Positions 1 to 10,655 are shown, counted from the first letter of the stretch. The stretch is 64,000 nucleotides of DNA from CAILHX01 sp046155285 (GCA_046155285.1 JBJXEA010000016.1:1-64000), one strand, 5' to 3'. Notes: generated from the letters alone by a model not told the origin. Translations and numbers: made by a program.

Positions 1-71
1 GAGAGAGGTGAAGCAGAGGGCTTTGTCTACGCTACAAGGTCAAGCCTTAAGGGCGGATTCAAGCTCTCTCT

Positions 72-323
72 GCTTCAGGTAGTGATAGCTAATCACTACT
101 TGGGGAAAGATACAAGGGCGGATGAGCGTAGCGTTATCCGCCATTTCCAACATCACATACGGCGGAATGCGTTGCACTTTTCCGCCCTACGAGTTCTGCT
201 TCAGGTAGTGATAGCTAATCACTACTTGGGGAAAGATACAAGGGCGGATGAGCGTAACGTTATCCGCCATTTCCAACATCACATACGGCGGAATGCGTTG
301 CACTTTTCCGCCCTACGAGTTCT
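72..323. repeat. Two tandem copies of a 126-bp intergenic repeat
   Basis: Units at 72-197 and 198-323 differ at one base by eye (g at 131, a at 257). Each unit holds a perfect palindrome (gtagtgat, 5-base loop, atcactac, first copy at 79-99). It also holds two larger stem-loops built on ggcggat/atccgcc and ggcggaa/ttccgcc. The second unit runs into the stop codon of the lipoprotein gene at 322-324. The bases before 72 include an inverted match (9-18 against 68-77), so more of the element may lie to the left. The unit is a multiple of three, so an open frame runs through both copies, but I do not regard it as a gene. Confidence 0.85.
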
Positions 324-882
324 AGTTTCTAAAAGAGACTTGATCTTTAGGAATGTCAAGTTTCAGCAGCTCGTCCACAATGGCCTCTATGTTCTCTCTC
401 GCCGCACCTTCATTAGCTATCTTAAGCCTTACAAAAGCAAGTGCTGCATCTGAAAAAGTTGCGGTAAATGGAGTAGCTATTTTCTTAGAGAAAACTTTTT
501 TTCCGCTAGATTTTTCTTCGAGGGTATATTCAACAGTTGCTGTTACTTTAAGATCCAAGCCCATAAAAGGCTGCTCAACACTAACTAACTTTACGTCAAG
601 CAAGTACTTGCCCTGATCTTTATCTGCGACCAATAAAGATGCGGCCTTCAAAGATTGTTCAAGAGCAGCTTTGAAATTCTCGTTGTCAATTTTGGAAAGC
701 CACATTGGGTTGGTAACTTCTCCCCCAGTAACTTTTTTTATTGAAAGGTTATTTTTTAGGTCTGTTTGCTTTGCGATTTTGGACGTGTCAATTTTTCTTG
801 CAGACATTTGATCAATCGCCGCTGGAGTTGCACAGCCAGTTAGTGTCAAAATTAAGAGGCAGGTAAAGATGTTATTTTTCAT
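322..882 (-). CDS. Putative outer-membrane or periplasmic lipoprotein, function unknown
   Basis: About 186 residues from the Met at 882. An upstream Met at 906 would put eight extra residues before the signal peptide, so the inner start is preferred. The N-terminus MKNN followed by a hydrophobic run and LTGC is a clear lipoprotein signal with a lipobox; Cys is the lipidated residue. The mature part is lysine-rich, alternates predicted beta and helix, and has no motif I recognise. It stands alone: convergent repeats lie at its 3' end and prfC, on the same strand, ends about 95 bases upstream of its start. The stop codon overlaps the end of the 126-bp repeat. Function is not assigned. Confidence 0.75.
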   Translation of the reverse strand: MKNNIFTCLLILTLTGCATPAAIDQMSARKIDTSKIAKQTDLKNNLSIKKVTGGEVTNPMWLSKIDNENFKAALEQSLKAASLLVADKDQGKYLLDVKLVSVEQPFMGLDLKVTATVEYTLEEKSSGKKVFSKKIATPFTATFSDAALAFVRLKIANEGAARENIEAIVDELLKLDIPKDQVSFRN

Positions 883-976
883 GACTTTTTCCTTTAGGTT
901 TATCAAGAATGCAACTCTGGCAGTTATCCTAGTTTGACTCGGTCTTTCCCGTCAAGCGCTGGAACTGAGAAGGAGA

Positions 977-2551
<1,575 letters not shown>

Positions 2552-2653
2552 GTTTTTTAGGGATTGAATCGAAGGGCTGCATTGTACTAGAAACCCAAAG
2601 TCTAGCGACAGCCGCTAAAATGTAGCTTTCAAGCACTCAGGACAATCTTCATC

Positions 2654-3181
2654 ATGCCCATTAAATCGCGCATCCGCACCGTTCCCCACTACCCCAAGCA
2701 GGGCATCATGTTCCGCGACATCACGACCTTGCTCAAAGATCCCCTCGGCTTGAAAATAGTTTGCGATGAACTGGCGAGGCGTTACGTCGACATGAAGATA
2801 GACAAGGTAGTGGGGATTGAATCACGCGGATTCATTGTTGGCGCACCGCTGGCGTATTTGCTGGGTGTGGGCTTTGTGCCCATCAGAAAACCAGGAAAAT
2901 TGCCTGCGGAAACCATAGGCCACGACTACGAATTGGAATATGGCCGCGACCGAGTGGAAATCCACACCGATGCGATCTCAAAAGGTGAACGCGTGCTGCT
3001 GGTGGATGATTTGATTGCCACCGGAGGCACGGCAGAAGCCGCCGCCAGCCTGATTAAGAAGATAGGCGGCAACATTATTGAATGCGCGTTTGTGATTGAC
3101 CTTCCAGACATAGGTGGACGCAAACGGCTGGAAAAACACGGTTATAAGGTGTTTGCGCTGTGCGAGTTTGAAGGTGATTGA
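2654..3181 (+). CDS. apt: Adenine phosphoribosyltransferase
   Basis: Purine salvage enzyme making AMP from adenine and PRPP in the cytoplasm. It has 175 residues, typical of the family. The PRPP-binding signature VLLVDDLIATGGT lies at about residues 114-126, and the N-terminal segment PHYPKQGIMFRDIT is characteristic of Apt. The gene is divergent from prfC and is followed by a toxin-antitoxin pair on the opposite strand. Confidence 0.97.
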   Translation: MPIKSRIRTVPHYPKQGIMFRDITTLLKDPLGLKIVCDELARRYVDMKIDKVVGIESRGFIVGAPLAYLLGVGFVPIRKPGKLPAETIGHDYELEYGRDRVEIHTDAISKGERVLLVDDLIATGGTAEAAASLIKKIGGNIIECAFVIDLPDIGGRKRLEKHGYKVFALCEFEGD

Positions 3182-3190
3182 GGCAAGAAT

Positions 3191-3487
3191 TTAACGCACA
3201 CGCATTTGCCAATATCCGGGTTGGCGAGCGTGGTTGGCAATGGCGAAGATGACAATGTCGTCTTTTTCAGGGCGGTAAAAAACGGAAAAGGGGAAACCGC
3301 TAACAACGACACGGCGCGTATTGGCATTTGAAGGAGAGCCTGAGAGTGGGAAGATCAAGGCGCGTGCTGTGGTTTTCTCGACAGCCGAGGCAAAGCGCTG
3401 GCCTAAACCAACTTCTACTTCGTTATAAAAAGCCACTTCGGCGAGAAACTCACGTCGCGCAGCCGCAACGAAGCGTACACGACTCAC
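3191..3487 (-). CDS. ParE/RelE-superfamily toxin
   Basis: A 98-residue protein with the compact RelE/ParE fold signature: an N-terminal strand and helix (VRFVAAARREFLAEVAFYN), a basic central strand and the C-terminal FYRPEKDDIVIFAIANHARQP block, where the His-Ala-Arg-Gln-Pro end is typical of ParE-like plasmid-stabilisation toxins. It overlaps the upstream antitoxin gene by 4 bases, as usual for a coupled toxin-antitoxin operon. ParE members act on DNA gyrase and RelE members on ribosome-bound mRNA. The sequence alone does not decide which applies here. Confidence 0.88.
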   Translation of the reverse strand: MSRVRFVAAARREFLAEVAFYNEVEVGLGQRFASAVEKTTARALIFPLSGSPSNANTRRVVVSGFPFSVFYRPEKDDIVIFAIANHARQPGYWQMRVR

Positions 3488-3714
3488 CGTACAATGCGCT
3501 TGGCTTCAGCAAACACATCTTCTGCCGCGAAAGTTTCCGTTTCACCACGGTCATAGGCTGCAACACGGCTTTCTATTTCAGCTTGCCACTCCGTTTCAAC
3601 ATCAGTCAGGGCGCCATTTTGGAGCGTTTCCAAGAGCGTTTCTGCAAGGTAAGCACGTTCACTTGAGGAGAGCATACGCGCTTGTTGTTCGACTTCAACG
3701 AGGGATGATGACAT
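3484..3714 (-). CDS. Antitoxin of the addiction-module family (TIGR02574-like)
   Basis: A 76-residue acidic protein beginning MSSSLVEVEQQARMLSSSERAYLAETLLETL. It matches the short addiction-module antitoxins that precede RelE/ParE toxins: an N-terminal helix with the LSSSERAYLAE motif and an acidic Trp-containing middle (VETEWQAEIESR). It is the first gene of a two-gene operon with the toxin (4-base overlap). A family assignment is supported; DNA binding and autoregulation are inferred from relatives. Confidence 0.85.
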   Translation of the reverse strand: MSSSLVEVEQQARMLSSSERAYLAETLLETLQNGALTDVETEWQAEIESRVAAYDRGETETFAAEDVFAEAKRIVR

Positions 3715-3763
3715 GTCGTCTCTCCAAGTATTGATGCTTAAATTTTACGCCCTGTTGAGAGGC

Positions 3764-5743
3764 TTAGGAAACCACTTCTTTCAACTGCTCCAAAATCCCC
3801 GGATTATCCAGTGTCGAAATATCTGCCGTAATCTCTTCGCCCCTCGCCAAGCTACGCAGCAAGCGGCGCATGATTTTGCCGGAGCGGGTTTTGGGCAGGT
3901 TGTCGCCGAATCTGATTTCGTCTGGTTTGGCGATTGGACCGATTTCTTTGCCTACCCATTCGCGCAATTGGGCTACGATTTTTTTCGCATCTTCGCCTTC
4001 TGGTCGTGCGCCTTTCAGCACCACATAGGCCACCACAGCTTCGCCTTTGATGTCGTGCGGCTTGCCGACTACGGCGGCTTCGGCGACTAAGGGGTTGGAG
4101 ACCAGCGCGGATTCTATTTCCATCGTGCCTAAGCGATGCCCAGACACGTTCAGCACGTCGTCTATGCGCCCCATGATGGTGAAGTTTCCCGTCGTGGCAT
4201 CGCGCACCGCGCCGTCGCCTGCCAGATATAGTTTGCCTCCCAAGTCTTCAGGAAAATAGGATTTGTGATAGCGCTCAGCGTCGCCCCAGATGGTGCGTAT
4301 CATCGAAGGCCAAGGCTTTTTGATGACCAACAAGCCGCCGGTTCCCCATGGTACGTCTTGACCAGTTTCATCCACGATGGCGACATCAATGCCGGGAATG
4401 GGCAGGGTGCAGGAGCCGGGAACTAAGGGCGTGGCACCGGGGAGCGGGCTAATCACGACGCCGCCGGTTTCGGTTTGCCAGAAGGTGTCCACGATGGGGC
4501 AGCGGCTGCCGCCTACATTTTCGTAGTACCACATCCACGCCTCGGGGTTGATGGGCTCGCCCACCGAGCCGAGCAGGCGCAAGCTGGATAAATTGTAATT
4601 TCTGGGGTGCGTGGTCGGGGTGACTTCAGCCACTTTAATCAGTGATCTGATTGCAGTGGGAGCGGTGTAGAAAATAGTCGCTTTGTGATCTTGAACCATG
4701 CCCCAGAAGCGCCCCGCATCGGGATAGGTGGGGATGCCTTCAAAGATGATTTGCGTCGCTCCCATTGCTAATGGACCATAGGCCACGTAGGTGTGGCCGG
4801 TAATCCAGCCCACATCGGCGGTACACCAGAAAATGTCGCTGTCTTTGATGTCAAAAACCCAGCGCATAGTGTTCATGGCGTGTAGCAAATAGCCCGCAGA
4901 GCTATGCTGCACGCCCTTAGGCTTGCCGGTAGAACCAGAAGTGTAGAGCAGAAACAGCGGATGTTCGGCGTGCACCATCACCGGTTCGCAGGTGTCGGGC
5001 TGACCGGCTTCGAGGTCATGCCACCAGATGTCGCGCTCGTGCCAACTCACTTCAGAGCCAGTGCGCTTGAGTACGATGATGTTTTCCAGCGTACTGCAAT
5101 CGCCCATAGTCAGGGCTTCATCCACTGCGGGTTTCAGCGTCATGGTTTTGCCGCCACGGAACTGGCCGTCAGCGGTAATCACCAAGCGCGCGCCAGTGTC
5201 GTGGATGCGCTCTTGCAGACTTTTTGCGGAAAATCCGCCGAATACCACCGAGTGCGTCAGCCCTAGCCGTGCACAGGCTTGCATGGCGACAACGGCTTCG
5301 ATGCCCATAGGCAAGTAAATGATGACACGGTCATGGACGCGCAGATCTAAGGTTTTTAGGCCGTTGGCAAAGCGGCAAACGCGATGGTAAAGCGCTTGAT
5401 AACTGACGTGACTGACTTTGCCGTCATCCGCCTCAAAAATGATGGCGGTCTTGTTGGGCTGAGTTTTCAGGTGCTTATCTAAGCAGTTGTAGGAGACGTT
5501 CAGCTCGCCATCTTCAAACCACTTGTAAAATGGCGCCATAGATTCGTCGAGGGTACGGGTGAAGGGTTTGTGCCAAACCAGCAGCTCACGCGCCAGCTTC
5601 GCCCAGAAGCCCTCGTAGTCTTTTTCCGCCTCATCACATAAAGCTTTATAGGCCTGCATACCAGATACGGTGGCATTTTTCACCATGTCTGCGGACGGCA
5701 TAAAGACGCGGGTTTCGTGACTAACCGACTCGATAGAACTCAT
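3764..5743 (-). CDS. acs: Acetyl-CoA synthetase (AMP-forming)
   Basis: Activates acetate to acetyl-CoA through acetyl-AMP. Starting at MSSIESV (5743) gives 659 residues, close to the usual 650; the Met at 5764 would add a short non-conserved stretch. The AMP-binding core YTSGSTGKPKGV is present. The C-terminal PKTRSGKIMRR carries the lysine (about K623) that is acetylated in relatives to switch the enzyme off. It sits 51 bases downstream of ppsA on the same strand, so the two may be cotranscribed. That would link acetate activation with gluconeogenic PEP formation. No acetylase/deacetylase gene is adjacent. Confidence 0.96.
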   Translation of the reverse strand: MSSIESVSHETRVFMPSADMVKNATVSGMQAYKALCDEAEKDYEGFWAKLARELLVWHKPFTRTLDESMAPFYKWFEDGELNVSYNCLDKHLKTQPNKTAIIFEADDGKVSHVSYQALYHRVCRFANGLKTLDLRVHDRVIIYLPMGIEAVVAMQACARLGLTHSVVFGGFSAKSLQERIHDTGARLVITADGQFRGGKTMTLKPAVDEALTMGDCSTLENIIVLKRTGSEVSWHERDIWWHDLEAGQPDTCEPVMVHAEHPLFLLYTSGSTGKPKGVQHSSAGYLLHAMNTMRWVFDIKDSDIFWCTADVGWITGHTYVAYGPLAMGATQIIFEGIPTYPDAGRFWGMVQDHKATIFYTAPTAIRSLIKVAEVTPTTHPRNYNLSSLRLLGSVGEPINPEAWMWYYENVGGSRCPIVDTFWQTETGGVVISPLPGATPLVPGSCTLPIPGIDVAIVDETGQDVPWGTGGLLVIKKPWPSMIRTIWGDAERYHKSYFPEDLGGKLYLAGDGAVRDATTGNFTIMGRIDDVLNVSGHRLGTMEIESALVSNPLVAEAAVVGKPHDIKGEAVVAYVVLKGARPEGEDAKKIVAQLREWVGKEIGPIAKPDEIRFGDNLPKTRSGKIMRRLLRSLARGEEITADISTLDNPGILEQLKEVVS

Positions 5744-5794
5744 ATTGCAACCCCCCCTCAACAAGCTTTATATTTTTAGTGGTACTACAAAAAC

Positions 5795-8158
5795 CTATCT
5801 TTCTGACAACCTGCGCCAGGTGTTGACTACGGTATCTGGATTAAGCGAAATGCTTTGTATGCCAGCATCCACCAGCCATTCGGCAAAGTCGGGATGATCC
5901 GAGGGGCCCTGGCCGCAAATACCGACATATTTGTTCAGGCGATTGCAAGTGTCTATGGCCATTTTCAGCAGCTTTTGCACCGCCGGATTACGCTCGTCGA
6001 ATGCCTCTGCCACCAACGAGGAATCTCGGTCTACGCCTAGCGTGAGCTGGGTCAAATCGTTAGAGCCGATGGAGAATCCGTCGAAGAATTGCAAAAACTC
6101 TTCGGCCAACAAAGCGTTGGAAGGAATCTCGCACATCATAATCAGGCGCAAGCCATGTTCGCCGCGCTTCAAGCCGTGCGAGGCAAGCTTGTCGATGACG
6201 GCGCTGGCTTCATGCAAGGTGCGCACAAACGGCACCATCAATTCCACATTGGTATAGCCCAATTGCTCGCGTACCAGCTTCATGGCACGACATTCCATCT
6301 CGAAGCAATCGCGGAAGTCAGGTGCCACATAACGCCCCGCGCCACGGAAGCCCAGCATGGGGTTTTCTTCTATCGGCTCGTACATTTCGCCGCCAATCAG
6401 TTTGCGGTATTCGTTGGACTTGAAGTCCGACAGGCGCACGATGACGGGCTTAGGCCAGAACGCCGCGGCGATGGTTGCCACGCCCTCTGCCAGCTTGTTG
6501 ACGTAAAACTCCTGCGGATTTTTGTAGCCATAAGCGCGCTCGGCGACTTGGCTCTTCAACGGCTCAGGCAGCCGCTCAAACTGCAAAATCGCCTTGGGAT
6601 GCACGCCTATCATGTTGTTGATGACGAATTCCATACGCGCAAGCCCCACGCCGTCATTCGGCGTTTGCGCGAAGTCGAAGGCCAGTTCCGGATTGCCCAC
6701 ATTCATCATGATTTTGACCGGAGACTTTTCTGGCACAGAGCTATCTTGACGCGTCACTTCAAATTCGAGCTTACCGTCATACACCGCGCCGGTGTCGCCT
6801 TCGGCGCAGCAAGCGGTGACCAGTTGATTTTCGGTCAAGGTTTCGGTGGCGTTGCCGCAACCCACTATGGCCGGAATGCCCAGCTCACGCGCAATTATCG
6901 CCGCATGGCAAGTACGCCCGCCACGGTTGGTGATAATGGCGGAAGCACGCTTCATTACTGGTTCCCAGTTGGGGTCGGTCATGTCGGCTACTAGCACGTC
7001 ACCGGCTTTGACCTTGTCCATTTCGCTGGCGCTTTTTACCAAGCGTACTTGGCCGCTGCCTATTTTTTGCCCAATGGCGCGACCGCTGACCAGCACGGTG
7101 CTACTTTGCAGGAGCTTGAATTTTTCTGTGCCGCCGGGTTTGGCTTGCGATTTCACCGTTTCAGGCCGCGCTTGCAGGATATACAACTTGCCGTCCAGCC
7201 CGTCGCGTCCCCATTCAATATCCATCGCACGCTGGTAGTGTTTCTCGATAATCATCGCGTATTTAGCCAGTTCCAGCACTTCGGCATCGGTAATGGCGAA
7301 GTGACGACGTTCGGCTTCAGTGGTATCCACAGTGACCGTGGAGCGTCCGGCAGAAGTGGCATCGGCGAACAACATTTTGATGCGCTTAGAACCCAGATTA
7401 CGGCGCAATACCGCAGGTTTATTTGCCGCCAACATGGGTTTATGCACATAAAATTCATCAGGATTCACCGCGCCCTGCACCACGGTCTCGCCCAATCCGA
7501 TGGATGCGGTAATAAACACCACATCAGGAAAACCAGATTCGGTGTCTATGGTGAACATCACGCCGGAAGCGCCCAAATCGCTACGCACCATGCGCTGTAC
7601 GCCAGCCGACAAAGCCACGTCGGCGTGGACGAAATTTTTATGCACGCGATAGGCAATGGCGCGGTCGTTGTACAGCGAGGCGAACACTTCTTTAATCGCG
7701 TGCAGAATGTTGTCCAACCCGTGAATGTTGAGAAAACTCTCTTGTTGTCCAGCGAAAGAGGCATCAGGCAAATCTTCGGCGGTGGCCGAGGAGCGCACGG
7801 CAAACGTACCGTCGCCATTGGCGGTCAGCTTGGCATAATGTTCGGCGATGGCGGCATTGAGTTCAGGCTGGAATGGTGCGTCTACTATCCACTGGCGAAT
7901 TTCCGCGCCCACTTTGGCTAATGCGTTCACGTCATCCACATCGAGCGACACCAATGCGGCTTCGATTTTTGTATCCAGTTTATTCGCGGCCAGAAAGTCA
8001 CGATACGCCTGCGCGGTGGTCGCAAAGCCTCCTGGGACGCGAACTCCGGCCTTGGAAAGATGTTGAATCATCTCGCCCAAAGACGAATTTTTGCCGCCCA
8101 CCTGCTCGACATCGCCTAAACCTAGTTGTTCAAAAGGAATAACCACTTGCTGATTCAT
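5795..8158 (-). CDS. ppsA: Phosphoenolpyruvate synthase
   Basis: Converts pyruvate, ATP and water to PEP, AMP and phosphate, the gluconeogenic entry from C3. Start at 8158 (MNQQVVIPFEQLGLGD) is chosen over the ATG at 8170 because a GGAG sits a few bases upstream of it. This gives 787 residues. Domains in order: an N-terminal pyruvate phosphate dikinase nucleotide-binding domain, the swivelling phosphohistidine domain with GGRTCHAAIIAREL (catalytic His about 418), and the PEP-binding TIM barrel ending with the GxCGQGPSD motif. It is divergent from the LysR gene, with about 185 bases between starts. Confidence 0.97.
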   Translation of the reverse strand: MNQQVVIPFEQLGLGDVEQVGGKNSSLGEMIQHLSKAGVRVPGGFATTAQAYRDFLAANKLDTKIEAALVSLDVDDVNALAKVGAEIRQWIVDAPFQPELNAAIAEHYAKLTANGDGTFAVRSSATAEDLPDASFAGQQESFLNIHGLDNILHAIKEVFASLYNDRAIAYRVHKNFVHADVALSAGVQRMVRSDLGASGVMFTIDTESGFPDVVFITASIGLGETVVQGAVNPDEFYVHKPMLAANKPAVLRRNLGSKRIKMLFADATSAGRSTVTVDTTEAERRHFAITDAEVLELAKYAMIIEKHYQRAMDIEWGRDGLDGKLYILQARPETVKSQAKPGGTEKFKLLQSSTVLVSGRAIGQKIGSGQVRLVKSASEMDKVKAGDVLVADMTDPNWEPVMKRASAIITNRGGRTCHAAIIARELGIPAIVGCGNATETLTENQLVTACCAEGDTGAVYDGKLEFEVTRQDSSVPEKSPVKIMMNVGNPELAFDFAQTPNDGVGLARMEFVINNMIGVHPKAILQFERLPEPLKSQVAERAYGYKNPQEFYVNKLAEGVATIAAAFWPKPVIVRLSDFKSNEYRKLIGGEMYEPIEENPMLGFRGAGRYVAPDFRDCFEMECRAMKLVREQLGYTNVELMVPFVRTLHEASAVIDKLASHGLKRGEHGLRLIMMCEIPSNALLAEEFLQFFDGFSIGSNDLTQLTLGVDRDSSLVAEAFDERNPAVQKLLKMAIDTCNRLNKYVGICGQGPSDHPDFAEWLVDAGIQSISLNPDTVVNTWRRLSER

Positions 8159-8343
8159 ATTGCGCTCCATGCTGTGCTATCGGGGAAATTCGCCATTATA
8201 TTTCAAGTTGGAGCTGTTTCTAAGGCTAAGCATGGAATTAGGGAAAGGATAGGCTAAACAGTGTGGTTTTGTTTGACTAGGCAATTGTTTCAATGCAAAG
8301 TATTGATGAGACTTATAACGGTGCAAAGTGTAATATAAAAATC

Positions 8344-9261
8344 ATGGCACAAAACCCCAACTACTATTACAAGAAAAACCGGCTGAAACAGCTACGCGCT
8401 TTTCAGCAGGTAGTGCGCACCGGCAGCGTCACACAAGCCGCTGAGGCCTTGTTCTTGAGCCAACCTTCGGTGACTTTGCAACTGCAAGCGCTAGAGCGCG
8501 AACTCAACGTGCAACTCTTCGAGCGCCGTGGCACCAGCATGAAAATGACTCCGCAAGGCGAGGTGCTCTACCAAATTTCGCAACCCTTGGTGGAAGGCAT
8601 AGACAAGCTGGAAGAAACCTTCGCCGCCGCTTTTGGCTACATTGATAGCGGCCAAATCAGCATAGGCGCGGGTGAATCTACCATTCTCTATATCATGCCA
8701 GAAGCCGTACAACGCTTTACCGCGGCTTATCCCAACATCCGCATGAAAATTCAGAATGTCACTGGTCGTGATGGTTTGCGTCTGTTAAGAGCAGACGAAA
8801 TTGATTTCGCCATAGGCTCGATGATAGAGCCTATGGACGACATTATTTATGAGCCTTTCGTCACCCACGACCCGATACTGATTACGCCGTTGGATCATCC
8901 TTTGGCCAACAAAAAAGACGTGACCTTAGCCGACATCAGCCCTTATGGATTGATTCTGCCGCCAAGACATCTATCCACCTGGCGCACCGTGGATTACGCC
9001 TTTCAGCAGCAGGGTTTGGAATACAAAGTAACGCTGGAAGCAGGTGGCTGGGAAGTAATTAAGAAGTACGTGGAATTAGGGTTGGGGATTTCGATTGTTA
9101 CCGACATTTGCTTAACAGGAAGCGAGAAGGTTGCCCAAATGCCCTTGGGCAATTACTTCCCGCGACGTAGTTACGGCATCGTGCAGCGCAAAGGACGTTT
9201 TATCTCGCCGCAGGCGCAGCGGTTTATTGAGATTACTAAAGAGGTGTACGCGGAAAGTTAG
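8344..9261 (+). CDS. LysR-family transcriptional regulator
   Basis: 305 residues from the Met at 8344 (MAQNPNYYYKKNRLKQL). The frame is open upstream to 8293, but that extension lies in the promoter spacer and is not LysR-like. The winged helix-turn-helix covers about residues 12-70 (GSVTQAAEALFLSQPSVTLQLQ is the recognition region). It is followed by a type-2 periplasmic-binding-like effector domain with GAGESTILYIMP at its start. It is divergent from ppsA, so ppsA (and perhaps acs) is the natural candidate target. The effector is unknown. The N-terminal YYYKKNRLKQLRAF resembles CysB/CbbR-type members, but I do not assign a name. Confidence 0.9.
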   Translation: MAQNPNYYYKKNRLKQLRAFQQVVRTGSVTQAAEALFLSQPSVTLQLQALERELNVQLFERRGTSMKMTPQGEVLYQISQPLVEGIDKLEETFAAAFGYIDSGQISIGAGESTILYIMPEAVQRFTAAYPNIRMKIQNVTGRDGLRLLRADEIDFAIGSMIEPMDDIIYEPFVTHDPILITPLDHPLANKKDVTLADISPYGLILPPRHLSTWRTVDYAFQQQGLEYKVTLEAGGWEVIKKYVELGLGISIVTDICLTGSEKVAQMPLGNYFPRRSYGIVQRKGRFISPQAQRFIEITKEVYAES

Positions 9262-9401
9262 CGCTTAATTCCCCGCCTTTTCAAGCCCGTCCTGAGCTTG
9301 CCGAAGGAGCGGAGTAGCGCAAAGCGCCGGGGCGGTTAGTCCGTCATACCCGCGGAGACGGGTATCTAGTCAAGCATCCGGTTATCGCAGCACTCACCCT
9401 T

Positions 9402-9460
9402 GTAGGAGCGCCGCCCTCGGCGCGAAAATGTTCAAATCGGGGCGAGGGCGCCCCTCCTAC
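9402..9460. repeat. REP-like inverted doublet (BIME) with GTAG ends
   Basis: Starts with GTAGGAGCGCCGCCCTCGGC and ends with the inverted partner finishing in CCTCCTAC, with about 15 unpaired bases between. The GTAG tetranucleotide next to a short palindrome is the signature of REP sequences mobilised by RAYT (Y1) transposases. A RAYT gene is present at 23870-24568. Confidence 0.75.
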
Positions 9461-9469
9461 CGTTAACCC

Positions 9470-9498
9470 AAAACCGTCGCGGGTTGCACGACGGTTTT
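9470..9498. terminator. Bidirectional Rho-independent terminator candidate
   Basis: Perfect 10-bp stem aaaaccgtcg/cgacggtttt with a 9-base loop. The A/T ends serve as a T-run in either direction. It lies between the convergent LysR gene (plus) and the mptG-mtdB-mch operon (minus), and could stop both. Confidence 0.6.
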
Positions 9499-9680
9499 AA
9501 GTCTGCGTGGGCAGATTTCTGCCCACCCTACAAATCACCCCTCATCCTAGCCTTCTCCCGCAAGGGGAGAAGGGACTAAAAGCCCGCTTGAGGAATCTTG
9601 TCAGAAAGGCAAATTTGACGGCACTTGGATGCTTGACTGGATTCTGGCCTGCGCCAGAATGACGGCAACGCAAACCCTTC

Positions 9681-10655
9681 TCACCCACCAAACGAAATAT
9701 CCAGCAAATCCTCGTCTATCTTGCCTGCGCGGAAGGTGTTGCCGCTGTCCATATTGGTGACAATGACCTGTGCTGGCGCAAACAGCATCGGGTCTATTTT
9801 GTAGAAATCGTACTTCACAGCTTTGAAGATTTCGGCGAAGGGTTTGCCGTAGTCGGGTGAAGTTCCGGCGGGGAGTTTTTCGGTGAGGTGTTTAGCATCG
9901 TCGTCGCTGCCTTTGACGAACAAATGCACTTGCCCGCCGTAGAGAATGGCGTCGTTGGTGCGTCCCATACCGGTGACAAAGTCTTTGGCGGGCGGCGCAA
10001 AAGGCGCAGCGGCGACGCCATCTACAATGTGGTTGAGATCAAATTGCAGGGCGTGAACTTTGTGCATCGCCACCTCCAGAACCCGCGCTACGACTTGGAA
10101 TGAGCCTGCTAGAGAGCGGGTTGGAGTCAGGATAAAAGTGAGTTTATCCGCACTTAAGCCGGTATCTCGCGCCACGTTCTCCACTACTTCTGCGGGCGGG
10201 ATTTTATCTACTTCCAGCACCAGAACGGCGCTGTCGCATTGATCTTTATAACCTAACTCTTTGTAAAGCTCTTCTTTCACCGCAATCGCGCGTCCGGGAC
10301 CAGAACCCAGCGCGAAAAAATCGCCGTGATTCAAGCTCCATCCGGCGTATTGGCTGCCTAAGCAAGCCAGCACGGGGTTGCTGCTATGCACGCAAATTTC
10401 AAACGGCCAGCGGCGCGAGGGCGTATGTTGCAAACGCACAGTTCCTAAACCGCCCATGCAGATTTCGGCGACCAAGCGCCCTACTTCTAGGCCGCCGGCG
10501 TGATTGATACCTGCGTCAACGATGGTCGCACCTGATTCCAAGCGTTCAACGCTGATGCGGAGCGCTTTGGCATTGTCTTTCATGGATTGCACAATAGGCG
10601 CAGCCAAGCCGTTAACGCTAGGCCAGAGAGTGGTATCGAGTGGGGCGTGGCTCAT
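9681..10655 (-). CDS. mch: Methenyl-H4MPT cyclohydrolase
   Basis: Hydrolyses 5,10-methenyl-H4MPT to 5-formyl-H4MPT in the cofactor-linked formaldehyde oxidation route, between MtdB and the Fhc complex. It has 324 residues, as usual. Family blocks seen: NHAGGLEVGRLVAEICMGGLG near the N-terminus, FALGSGPGRA about residue 113 and the C-terminal TFRAGKIDEDLLDISFGG. It is the last gene of a four-gene minus-strand operon and overlaps the ATP-grasp gene by 4 bases (ATGA). It is followed by the repeat-rich spacer with a terminator-like hairpin. Confidence 0.97.
   Translation of the reverse strand: MSHAPLDTTLWPSVNGLAAPIVQSMKDNAKALRISVERLESGATIVDAGINHAGGLEVGRLVAEICMGGLGTVRLQHTPSRRWPFEICVHSSNPVLACLGSQYAGWSLNHGDFFALGSGPGRAIAVKEELYKELGYKDQCDSAVLVLEVDKIPPAEVVENVARDTGLSADKLTFILTPTRSLAGSFQVVARVLEVAMHKVHALQFDLNHIVDGVAAAPFAPPAKDFVTGMGRTNDAILYGGQVHLFVKGSDDDAKHLTEKLPAGTSPDYGKPFAEIFKAVKYDFYKIDPMLFAPAQVIVTNMDSGNTFRAGKIDEDLLDISFGG

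Larger units (their letters stand above)
9343..9663. repeat. Split long inverted repeat with other repeats nested inside
   Basis: The outer arms are gtcatacccgcg...ctagtcaagcatcc (to 9379) and ggatgcttgact...gccagaatgac (from 9627 to 9663). The inner 12-base arms agtcaagcatcc/ggatgcttgact match perfectly. The arms resemble the gtcattcccgc...gaatgac elements elsewhere in the window. Between the arms lie a REP-like doublet, a terminator-like hairpin, a second hairpin (9507-9526) and a ccttctcccgc palindrome, as if other elements landed inside one palindromic element. This accounts for most of the 420-base gap between the LysR gene and mch. No gene is seen in it. Confidence 0.7.

Noticed and set aside
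82..453. Open frame of 123 codons on the plus strand over the tandem repeat
   Set aside because: It consists of two repeat units and then runs antisense into the lipoprotein gene. There is no ribosome site and no protein-like composition.
6089..7921. Long plus-strand open frames antisense to ppsA (about 290-300 codons)
   Set aside because: They are shadows of a GC-rich conserved gene, with low-complexity His/Arg composition and no family resemblance.
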